A DNA stretch of 64,000 bases from Dendrolimus kikuchii (lineage: Eukaryota; Arthropoda; Insecta; Lepidoptera; Lasiocampidae), in NCBI GenBank assembly GCA_019925095.2, contig CM034392.1, positions 13,411,887 through 13,475,886 on the forward strand. Direction: 5' to 3'. The notes below the pieces were generated by a model. It had not been told where the DNA came from. It made no database searches and was given only the letters and a program-made list of their open reading frames with translations. Position 1 is the stretch's first letter. The number at the start of each line of letters is the position of its first letter. The position numbers and the translations under genes are program-made. Positions 13,901 through 25,900 of the stretch are shown one piece after another.

Positions 13901-16900
13901 GTTCGCCGTTCACACTACCCACTTCCGTCACTCACAGAAATTGCATCAAAGTTGCAAGGCGCGCGTTATTTTAGCAAATTAGACGCCAGGTCTAGTTTCT
14001 AGATGATTCAACTAGACGATGAAAGTGTAGATCTGTGCACATTTGGAACTCCATTCGCGAGGTATCAATTTTTGCGATTACCACACTGAATTAACTGTGC
14101 ATCAGAAGTCTTCCATTCGAAAATACGTCAAATTTTGGAAGACCTCGTAGGAGTAGATTCCTTTGTTGATGACGTCATCTTGTGGGCGTCGTCCAAACAG
14201 GAACATGATTTTAGATTAGGGCGGCTGCTTGAAAGGGCCCGAGAGGCCGGGATAAGGTTCAATAAGGATAAATGTCAATTCTGTGTCCAGGAAGTTACTT
14301 ATTTAGGGCATACGTTTAGTGCTAATGGTATGCGAATAGACGATACTAAATTAAAGGCTATAATTGAGATGCCGATACCTAAAGATAGGCAGGCTTTAGA
14401 ACGTTTTTTGGGTATGATAAACTAATCAAAATTGATTCCAAATTATTCAGATATAGAGTCACCTTTACGATCCATATTAAAAAAAGACGTGGAGTGGCTA
14501 TGGCAGGATATACATATTGAATCTTTTAACAAATTAAAACACCTAGTGTGCATCGCGCCTATTTGGGCTTTGTATTCGACCCGAGAACCGGTTCTGTTAT
14601 CAGTCGATGCTAGTTCGAGGGCGTTAGGCGCTGTGTTAATGCAGGCCGACCGGCCCGACGGCGCGGGTGGGGCCCCTTGGGGTATAGGGGTTCTCACTCA
14701 CCCGCATATGCCGTCGAGATGAGAGCGCGAGTGTTCCGCGCGCGCTCATCTCTCCTCCCGTGGGGCGCGTTACAGACCGCCCCACGCCAAAGAGAGCATG
14801 ATGATGCCGGAGGATGAATCCCCGGCAATGGAAGAGGCCTCGTGAGGGGGGCCCACGCCTGCCAGGGCTGCGGAGAGGCTAGGTCATATACCCGTAGCCC
14901 TGGCATAAGGCGAAGGACGGAACACCCAGGGGTTTTAGTGGGTATCCCTAACCGGGGGTGGCAACAGCATGGCACCAGTTCTGACTGGGCATGCTGGTGC
15001 CACCCCCGATCTGGCGAATCCCACACACAGGTCGCGAATATCCCCCCAAGGTTCTGCCCTTGTCGCGGTTTATGGTCCTCAAGCGGATTTCCCCTGGCTA
15101 AAAAAAAATAAAAAAAAAAAAAAAAAAAAAGGCCGACCGGCCCGTGGTGGAGGTGATTCGATCGCAGCTGTTGGAATGGATCTTGCGGAAACGCGGGACC
15201 CTAACCTTCAGAATGACGCAGATACTAACCGGGAACGGTTGCTTCGGTAAGTATCTGCATCAGATTGCGGGCTGTCTGCCTTCACCTGAGTGCCACGAAT
15301 GTGGCGCGCTTGACACGGCGTTTCATACGCTAGTCGAGTGCGCGGCATGGGTGCCGCAGAGATTGAACTCGAGACGCTAGTAGGACCGATCGATTCGCTC
15401 CACAGCTTGGTGAAAGCCATGCTGCACAGCGACGATTGGGGGGGGGGGGTTTACATTTCTGCTACACGGTAATGTCTCGAAAGGAAGCCGCAGATCGAGA
15501 AAGGGAGAGAAGGGTAAGTGCGCGTATTGACGCGCCTCCACATGGGCGCCGGCGTCAGGCGGAAGCTCGGAGGCGCAGATACGCGCATGACTTCCCTCCC
15601 TAGGATAATACCGCTTCAGGGCCCCTCATGTATCAAGGGAGCAGAGGAGTCTTCACCCCTGTCGTCGAAGTGAGTTAGCTCTTCCAGGGTTTCTCAGGCA
15701 CTTATTGCGCTAGGATCGGCGTGGACGTAACTCCGTTCTACGTCTCATGCCTTTCCTGCCATAAGCGCGGGGCCGTCGGAGAAGGATGGTTTTAGTGGGT
15801 ATTAGCCATTTGGGCTCGAGTATCCACACAAGCCGGTTGATTACTGTTTGGATTTCCTCTTCTGGGAATGTCTCCATGATCAACTATGGTCTAATCCCTT
15901 GCAAACGACCCGGTATTGTACGTAAATAGCATTTCCCTCGCCTGAAAAAAAAAATGCCGACCGGCCCCCTGGAATACGCGTCATGCACTATGACTGATAC
16001 GCAATGTAGATACGCACAGATCGAAAAGGAACTATTAGCCATTGTATTTGCTTTAGAAAAAAATCATCAGTATATTTTTGGTAGACAAGACGTTACGGTA
16101 GAAACGGACCATAAGCCGCTCGAGGCATTATTTAAAAAATCATTGGATTCGATTCCAGCCCGATTACAAAGAATGATGTTACGCATTCAATGTTACGATT
16201 TCAAAGTTGTATACAAACCCGGAAAATATATGTACATTGCCGACACCTTATCTCGAGCCCCTTTAACCGATTTAATGCCAGAAAACGTATCCCACGAAAT
16301 CCGTGAACAAACTTGTTTCTTATTGGAGAATGTTTGATTTAGTGACAGCAAACAGAAATTGATCAAAATTGAAACAAGAGCAGATATTGAATGTCAGTTA
16401 ATAATACAGTATATAAGCGTCGGGTGGCCAGCTTTTAAACATGAAACGGATGAAAAAGTGCGAGGGTTATGGTCGTATCAGAGTAGTTTTGAATATGTCG
16501 ATGGTATAATTTTTAAAGACAATTTAGTTTATATTCCAATATCTTTACGCAAGGATATGGTTAAGCGAGTCCACGACGGACATCTAGGCATTGATCGTTG
16601 CAAACGAAATGCCAGAGAAGTTATGTACTAGCCAGGCATGTCGCGGGACATTGAGGCGGCCGTACGTAAATGTGTTACATGTAAAGAACAGGCACCGCGT
16701 CCGGCACGCGAGCCTCTAATTTCACACTATATCCCAGATATCCTATGGGCTAAAGTAGGTTCAGACATATTTCAACATGCACGAAAATAGTTTTTGCTTT
16801 TGGTACATTATTTTTCTAATTTTATAGAAGTTAGCCCGTTAAAAGCAATCAGCTCAAAGAGTGTTATAGCCGCGATGAAGGATCAGTTCGCAAGGCACGG

Positions 16901-19900
16901 GATCCCGATAGAGTTAGTAACCGATAATGGACTAGTATATTTTTCCAGAGATTTTTTTAATTTTGCAAAAGAATGGGGCTTCAAACACACCACTTCTTCT
17001 CCAAATTACCCACAATCCAACGGCAGAAGCGAGAGAAGTGTGCGAACCATTAAAAAATTCTTAAAAAATCTATTAAATCGCATTCTGACTTTTATCTCGG
17101 TTTGTTAAACTTCAGAGTGTCAAGTTGAAGCCTAGTCGCAATAACGATATAGACTATGAAAACATATTAAGTAGACTATTCAAAGTAAAATATTCAAAGT
17201 CTCATTACGACACTCGTGCGCGTCCACTTAGGCCGCTGCATACAGGCGATGACGTCATCATAGTTGATGCCAACAGGCGTAGGCAGGGGCGCGTCCAGGG
17301 GGAAGCGCAACAGGCGTGATCGTACTTTGTAACAGATCGCACGGGTAAACGTTATAGACGAAATAGGCGCCATCTTATCAAGTTACCTTCTGAGGATTTA
17401 GAAGGACATAATAAACAACCTAATGCTGATTCGGAACATTCACATATCCAAGAAGAATGGTCTTCTGCGGACAGTGAAATATCCTCGGAAGAGGACACTC
17501 TTTGCTTGGACGACGATCTACTTAATGACGAAGAACTTCTTAATAATCAGAATCCTAACTTAAATGTAAACGAACGTATGTCTAGGCTATATAAAAGCTC
17601 AAAAAATATTAGGAATTTTTTGAATAAGGATTAAAATTAATTTTAGTTTCTTAATTATTTTATATGTTTGCAGTTTACTCATAAATAATAAAAAAAATGT
17701 ACGTTAAAAAAAAACAAATAAATTATCTATAAAATTTTCTATGATTACTATTATCATGTATAAAATAGGTATGTATGCTATGTATGAAATCTTGTATACT
17801 CATTATTTATCGGCACGGCTTTATTTCAAAATTGAAATAATTCTCATAACTAATGTCGTATTAAAATATGTTATAACTAGCTGTGCCCGCGACGTCGTCC
17901 GCGTGGAATTTGTTTTCAAAACCCCCCGATTTTGAAACATTCTTCATTGGTGCTCCGCTCCTATTGGTCGTGATGATATACAGCCTATAGCCTTCCTCGA
18001 TAAATGGGCTATCCAACACTGAAAGAATTTTTCAAATCAGACCAGTAGTTTCTGAGATTAGCGCGTTCAATCAAACAATATATTAGTATATTTGGCTCCA
18101 GCACTAATACTTACACTTACAGTTTAAATATTGCTATATCTTTTGAATGAAACGTGCGAATTGAATAATTCAAAAAGTTCTAGAAAGGTATTGAATTCGT
18201 CTTGAATATGGATTGTAATTTATTTTGATAAGGATTAATACCAAGGTACAAAATAAAGAGTTTTTGAAGCGAAGGCATTTTCATTATTTAAAAAAATAAA
18301 AGAAAACACTTATTGTGAGATAACTACAATAGTTAGACATATGGTTACGCGATATTTTTTGTAGACAATTATATGTTCTGCAAAGTGGTAGTACATTGTT
18401 TTGTTCTATAATTAATAGTTTTCGCAGCGCACGCCGTGTAAGAATTTTTTCGGGTCATTCTTTTACACCTTGGGTTACATTATTGGACTTTTAGTAAGGA
18501 TCCCTAATTTTTTTGAAAATATAATATAGCCTATAGCCTTCCTCGATAAATGTACTATTCAACACTGAAAGAATTTTTCAAATCGGACTAGCGGTTCCTG
18601 AGATTAGCGCGTTTAAACAAACAAACAAACTCTTCAGCTTTATAATATTAGTATAGATAAGATAAAATGAATAAATGGCAAATGATTATTACGTAGATAA
18701 ATAGTAAAAATAAATTTGTTATATGCGTAGAAATAGATTCTCTTTTATATAAACCTTTTTTTTTGTAGGGGAAGATGTGGTATATTAATATATTGTAATG
18801 AGGGTAGTTACTAATAAAAGTCAGTCTTGGTCGAACCTGTGTTTTATTTACAACACCTTTGGAAAATATTTTTTGAAGGTCACACACACACATTATTTAA
18901 AAATAAAAATTTAATTCAATGACTATGTACACCGCTTCGCAACACGTCATGAGTAAATTTTTGAACACAGTTTACCAAATCCATTTAATCAAATATATAG
19001 ACCCTACATCTATCAAAACTTATAGTATGAGCATAAATACATCCTTGAAGTTGGAACACATAATTGCGCAGAACACAATAAGTTCGCGAGATGGTACATA
19101 CCGAGCTGAGAGGGGCAAAGTTGAGATTTAAATTTACCGTAATCTGAGCTTGCATAGCATCTCTTTCGTCCTACATAACAAACATCAACACTTGACTGGA
19201 CCTGCCTGAATTTAAGGAGCTAACCTGTTGTAAGGTGCATACTGTAAATCGAATCTTTATGACGATGTCTATATTCCGTGCACAGATAGCATTGAGATGA
19301 CAAGTAAGTCGTGGAAGGATTATACAGTGAGTTTGGTGGTTACAGCTGCAGAGCGTGGAGCAAGCGTGCGCGTGCGCATTGTATTTGGCCTGCGAGGAGA
19401 CGACGAGCGGCGACCTGTCCATCAGCGAGTGGGCGGCGCGCGCCTTCTTCCTTTACGGCAGCCAACTGTCCCCGGCTCCGTTCTACCAACCGACACAGCA
19501 ACAACACCAGTCTCAGATAATAAGTATGTAATTTAAATATTTATCACTTCAGATTTGTGGCCGGTTCTATACCTTACAATCCATTTACTTGCCATGCCAT
19601 CGGTTGACTTTTGAGATTACCTGTATGGAGTATATGTCAAACTTTAACCAATAGTAAGGGAAATGAGCAGTTGGTAAGATATATGAACCGGCAATTAATA
19701 TCATAGGAAGTATGAATGAATGAATGAATATGCTTTATTGTGTTTTCAAGGATACAGTAAACAGAAACACAATTTTACAATACAGTAGGCGGCCTTATCG
19801 CTATTAGCGATTTATTCCAGACAACATAACAAAATATATGAGGCTGCGACGTTTTGTAATTTAAGTACTCAGATCATGTTTGGACTTCCTCTCTCGTGTT

Positions 19901-22900
19901 TTTTATATTTTTCTGTAAGTTTTGTGGGTAAAATTGCATAAAGGCGGAACCTGAAAATTACGCATTTTTTGTATTCAAAGACTTTACATATGGTTTTCTA
20001 TGGTACAATAACGACACTAAAATCATCGGTAAGCCATCATTTAGGCAAAAAATTAATAAACAATACAATTAATTGGGTACGAAATACGTGCATTATATCG
20101 CTAGAAATAATGTTCAATTTTAGCGTGACGACTTACCTACTAATTATAATAAAAACACAATTATTTTAATTTTGGGATTAGTCTGCAAATGTAACATATA
20201 TGACAGGATCAAAATAATTAATAATTATAAAATCAAATATTAGGGCATTGCTAAAAAATCACGACATTTTGTCATTTGTAAGTAAAACCTCAGATTAATA
20301 ATATTGAGAGACAAAGTTTTTACCTCACTTTGCTAAATGTCAGGCAAAGGAACTAAATCCGTACAGCATGAATATCTATATTATTCAATCAAACTGAACA
20401 TCTTTGAATGACATAAAAATAAGGAATTTTAGATTTTTCACATTATTGTGATTAAGATCATTATTATATTTTTGTAGTTTGTATATATAATTACCGACAA
20501 CATGCAATACTAATGTTAGACAAACAATATATAGGTGTGAGGGGTGTTCGAAGGTTATGGCAAGGACAGTGGGTTAGGTTAGGTTATCTTTAGACCAAAG
20601 CCCACGAGGCGAGCGAGGGGAGCGAGCGTGCCGCGGCAGCGGCCGGCGAGTGGCAGAACCGACTTTAACTTTTACAAAAATTACCAACAAATAAAGGGAA
20701 ACCAGTTGGTCCGCCCCCCCGCCGGCCGCTGCCGCGGCACGCTCGCTTCGCTCGCTCGGCTCGTGGGCTTTGGTCTAAAGATAACCTAACCTAACCCACT
20801 GTCCTTGTCACTGGTTACACCTTCGACCACCCCTTACACCTATACTTTGTTCTGCTTACATTGGTATTGCATGTAGTCAGTATTTATATATATAAACTAG
20901 AAAAATATATTAATTATCTTAGTTACAATAATGTGAAAAATCTAAAATTCCATACTTTTATGTCATTCAATGATCTTCAGATTGATTGAAAAATATTGAT
21001 ATTCATGCTGTATGAATTTAGTGTTTTTGCCTAACAAGTAGCAAAGTGGCAGAACCGACTGCTTACTATTAATTATGGTTAAAGTCGATTCTGCCTACGG
21101 CTTTGGTCTGAAGCTAACCTAACCTAACCCATTGACCTTCTCATTGGTCGCAACCTTCAACCGCTCCTCATAACCTATTTTTTCTGTTGCTAACATTGGC
21201 ATTGCATATTTGAGCTCTAGTGTGAAGCTAACCCAACCTAAAGAGTGGCAAGCAAAGGAAATAAATCCAAACGGCCTGTTTTTTATTAAGAATACATCAG
21301 ACAACGCTGTATGGATTTATTTCCTTTGCCTGCCACTCTGATCAACTAAATTACAACAAAAAGATTTGTCTTTAGCAGTGTAGTTCACTTTATGTAGCAT
21401 GGCGGTTTTATCTGGGAAGTGTTTTGTAGTTTTTAACCTCATAAAATGTGCTTTAAAATTTAATAAAGTAAGATATTGATTGTTTTTAAGTTAACTTATG
21501 TGTTTGTGCTCAAAATCATAAGTGTTTAGCAACGTGCCCTATTACTTTACAATAATAATATTAGCATAGTAGGCAATCTGTGTATATTCTAAGGTAATTG
21601 TATTGTTTACTAATTATGTGCCTAAATGAAGGCTTTCCGACAATTTTAATTTCGTTATTGTACCATAGCAAACCATAATTATAATCTTGTATATTAAAAA
21701 AACGCATAATTTTCGGGTTCCGCCTTTATGCAAATTTACCGTTTTGTGTATATAAGGGCTATGCTTTTCAAACAGATTCCCCCAAATTCTCTCCACGGCA
21801 AATGTCTACACCAATGGCAACCAGAGGTCCGCAGGGTCAAGTGCAAATGGGCAAATTCAACCAGTCATACCAACAAGGATCAATGAACCAATCCTTTCAA
21901 GGGCCAGTAAATAATTCGATGATGCTCCAAAATCAGTATCAACAAAGCATGATGAGTACAGAGGGACCCTAATTTCCCAATGCAAATGGAGTTCAGTGCG
22001 AAACATAACGGAGTTTATATTTACGTCGGGAGGGTTCTTTCCGCTATTTGGAATTTGAGTTGTGTTTCCAAGTCTGAGGCGGCTGATAATAAGGAATTTG
22101 TGAGTATATTAAATACATATTCGAACTATATATTTATTTCGCCGATTGTTTTTTTTTTTGTTTGTGGGAATAACAGGTGATGTAGGTAATGCTTTGCAGT
22201 TTGAATGTTAACTGTTAATTTCTTGTTTTGTTGATTGGTTTACCTAATTGATTGGGTAATTCGTTTTTGCCTGCGGCTTCGCTAGCGTTAATCTAGATTT
22301 TGTCAAACAATTACAGTTAATTTATTTATGGATCAGTAGCAGTTTGTTATATCAATTTAAGTACAATAACAGGCTGACAATTAGGATTTAACATTGCAAT
22401 CTAAAAATTACGATGTAGGCAACGCAAGGGAGATGCTATCAAGTAGACCTCTTGCCTACAAGCAAACATAAAAAAAAACCTAAAGATAAACAATGCTTGT
22501 ACTGTAATATCATCACTTGTTATTATCAATAATTTACATATAAATTAAGTAACTGTTTATATTTTCTGGGATTTTTTTTATATTGCAAGAGTTCAGCACA
22601 CAGGTAGATACCACACCAAAGGTGCTACAAATGTGTTGCTGATCTCTTAAGGGAGACTGGAAGCTGGTCACTAATGCCGGAACACAACTCAGGGTTGTTA
22701 TGGCGGCATACTCTAGATCAGGGGTAGTAGCCATCCAGTCGGGCAAATGCCCTACCACCTGGACCACCATCACCAGGAAATTCTATTCTTTCTCCGTTCC
22801 TGCACAGATTTGACATAGTTGTAACTAATATTATAGACTAAAACCACTAGTTATGCATTTTTGTGACTAATAAATATTGCTAATAATTTTAGTGCTTATC

Positions 22901-25900
22901 CCGTAAACATTTTACTAATTGTTAAATTGGTATATTTTCAAGTAATAGTTCTTTATTTACATTTCAGATGTGCAGCAAAGTTACCGGCGAAGATTGCGCT
23001 TATGTAGTACAAAAGCTGAGGCGAGTGGCTGCATTTATGCAAAGGAATTTCGCCCCACCGCACACAGAAGAACATTCCTCTTTACAAGCACTTAAATACT
23101 TTATCAGTAAGTATAAATAGATTTGCCTTAAATATTTGCTTATTGTACCATTTTCCAATTGAGTACTCCACAGATTACTATTCTATCTTCTGAAATAAAA
23201 GTATTCTATTTTTCATTGTCAAAATTACATACATGTGTTTATTAAAGACCAGAAAAAAGAACAAACAAATATACTTTCATATAAATAATACCGACTATTA
23301 GCATAGGTTAGATGATGACAGGCATACTTTGCAAGAACTCTTTTAATTAATAAGTCAACAACGATTCGTTGAACTAGCTACTCATTATGATACTTCATTA
23401 AAAAGTTAAAGTTAAGTCAGGGCGCTAATTGGGACCAACAGATTATGAAAATAAAATTTAGGTTTGTCTGTCTATCGGAACATCATATAAAAACTATTGT
23501 ACGAATTTAATTAAAACTTGACAAAGCGCCAGCTTATGTCCCGGGTCAACGCTTATGATATTTATCCCAAGAAATGGCGTCGTTTCCGTAGGATACACGA
23601 ATATAAGACAAAAAGTGGTGTTGCGGCCGCGATTTTTAGGTGCTGCCATTGCAATATATCATTATGGCTATGCGAACGATTTTCGTTGGCAATACTAGAG
23701 CTAAAATAAAATTGAGTTTTTAAAATAAACTATCCAGGGTGGACACTGAAACTTAGTGCTGTGCTTGTTGAACTTCTAGCACAGCAATACATCCTCTAGC
23801 AAAAATCATCACCAATATTTATGTTTAGTGTAATTTTCCAAACCTAGTAATTTCTTCTTCGTTTTTTGTAACTCTGTTAAAAAATTATTTTGACAATTGT
23901 TACCTCCAGGTTAGCTTTTGTAAGCTGGGTTCTGCCTGAAACATAACATAGATAGATCTAGCTATATGAAGCACCTAATTTCTACATCTATCTAATTTAA
24001 AAAGCTTATTAAAATATATTTCTGTCATAGCCATGGCAATAGAAATGTTGAGTCTTTGGAAAGTCCTTTGCGAGCATCAGTTCCATGTGATTGCAGCAAG
24101 TCTTCCTCCAGACCAACAAAACGCTTTACACGCTGCCAGTTTTAGGTGAGAAAGTAATTAATGATACTAGTTTGTATTGCTTGAATAATATTTTTCACTA
24201 CAAACTCCATACTTATGCCGATTTCTTTTTCAGAGAATTATTTGTTGGTGGTCAAGAAGTCGCTGGGTTATTATTAGCTTCCCTTGTGGCTGGTTATTTA
24301 CGGGACAACGCGTCCGTGGATGGAATTTCGCAAAAATTGAGGCAACTTTGTCCAACCCTGTACAGGCAAGAAGATGCAACATGCTCCAAGGTAAATAGCA
24401 ACTCTTAAGATAAAATAATATTTATTTTCAAGAATCTCATTACACGAGTTCTTACATTAAATTTAACAAATTAGTTTGGTGACAATGTCTTGCCATGTTA
24501 GGCGTTCAAAAATTTGAATAACAGATCGATCTCAACAATACATTTACAGTAGTCATAATATGTGTAAAATAACCAAGATAGCTGGCTTCTCACAATGTTG
24601 GAAATAAGAGGATTTTGGTAACTTTTTAGTAACTTTCATTTCAATTCAGCATAAATATTTAAGTACTATTGCTACTTGACCTACCATAAACTAATTATTT
24701 CCACATATTTATAAACAAACTAACTTTACCCTTTGATTTAATTGTTTTTATTTTAGGCCAATGAATTATTGATATTTGCAAAACAACAAAAGAATCCAGC
24801 AGAAAGAGAAGAAATGCTTCAACATGCATTAAAATTGTGTAAAGTAAGTTTTTAATACTTGTAAAGTATTTTAGACCATCGTCTAAATGCTAATAATTAG
24901 GGTTAAAATTTAATCCATTTGTTTATTTGTCTATGTATATGTATTTGCTTAATATTTGGTTCTGAGATTGCATTTCCAAAATATTAAAAATTGTCTCCTC
25001 CTCTCGTTATTATTTTACTTAAAAGGTAGAAATATCTTGAGTATTCTAAAGAAGATTTTAAAAATTTTAGGATGTGGCTCCAAACGTTAATTTGCCTTTG
25101 GTATGTTCAAAATTGGTTTCTGCTGGTTTTTACTCTGGCGTTGTGGAGTTGTGCGTCGCGTGTGCCACTAAGTTGGACCCCCAGGACAAGGCGCTGCATT
25201 ATTACAAAAGCGACCAACCCTCACAGGACAGGGAAGGCCATCTGGCATATTATAGGAGGTGGGTGCCCAATGCAAATTCTTCTTACATAACTGCTTATAA
25301 GAAAACGTTAGACATTGCAAAGCTATGCAGCAATTTGTCAACAAGTATGTTTTGCTGGTGAGTTAGTTATTATGCTTCTAATGTGTAGGTAAATTAGCTT
25401 CAAGAAGTTTTTGCGTTTGTAGATTTTTATATTTATAGTAATTCTAAACTTAAAATTTAAAATTCCTAAAATTAAGTACAATCATCAAAAATAAGTTTAT
25501 TACATGTTGAAGAATATTTATAATAAAAATCAATGATGAAAATCAAATAAATAATAATTATTTACATTACTAATTTTTGTGAGGTCTGATTATTTGGTTT
25601 TAGTTTCATACATACATACATACATAACTTCACGCCAGTTCCCTTGCGGGGTAGGCACGAACAACAGAGCGCCATTCAGGCTTATTCTTACACACCTCAC
25701 TTACTTCTTTGACATTCATAGCTCTTGTCATGCACGCTCGTCTGTTCTTAAGGCTCCTGACATCACCTGCTAGTACACGAGTTAAGTTTCATAATTAATT
25801 AATTTACTGATATTATTTTTGGTTCATTTTTGACATTTATTGATCAGTGTTATTATTTGTTGCTAATTGTTGTTATTGATATTATATTTGTTAATTAAAA

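Larger units (their letters stand above)
8847..18855 (+). mobile_element. Ty3/gypsy-like LTR retrotransposon with nested insertions
   Basis: Two 80-bp LTRs (8847-8926 and 18776-18855), starting TGTGGTATATTAATATATTG and ending ACAACA, differ at only a few positions. A primer-binding-like TGGTGGCAGCGG follows the left LTR and a purine tract AGGGGAAGA precedes the right one. Between them lie gag, retropepsin, RT, RNase H and integrase in order. All are interrupted by stops, frameshifts or insertions: family A repeat and AT-rich insert (9928-10634), THAP/YqaJ transposon (about 10890-13830), two R1-like elements (14657-15955), Helitron (17876-18657). It lies in intron 4 of Nup155, in the same direction as the gene. 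Confidence 0.9.

Noticed and set aside
20590..20650. TTAGG-like units suggesting an interstitial telomere
   Set aside because: Only two or three units within a foldback arm, present inverted in the other arm; part of the element, not a telomeric tract.
21980..22180. Independent small gene starting at ATG 21980
   Set aside because: It is the +1-frame remainder of Nup155 exon 6, recognised by its conserved block and donor site.
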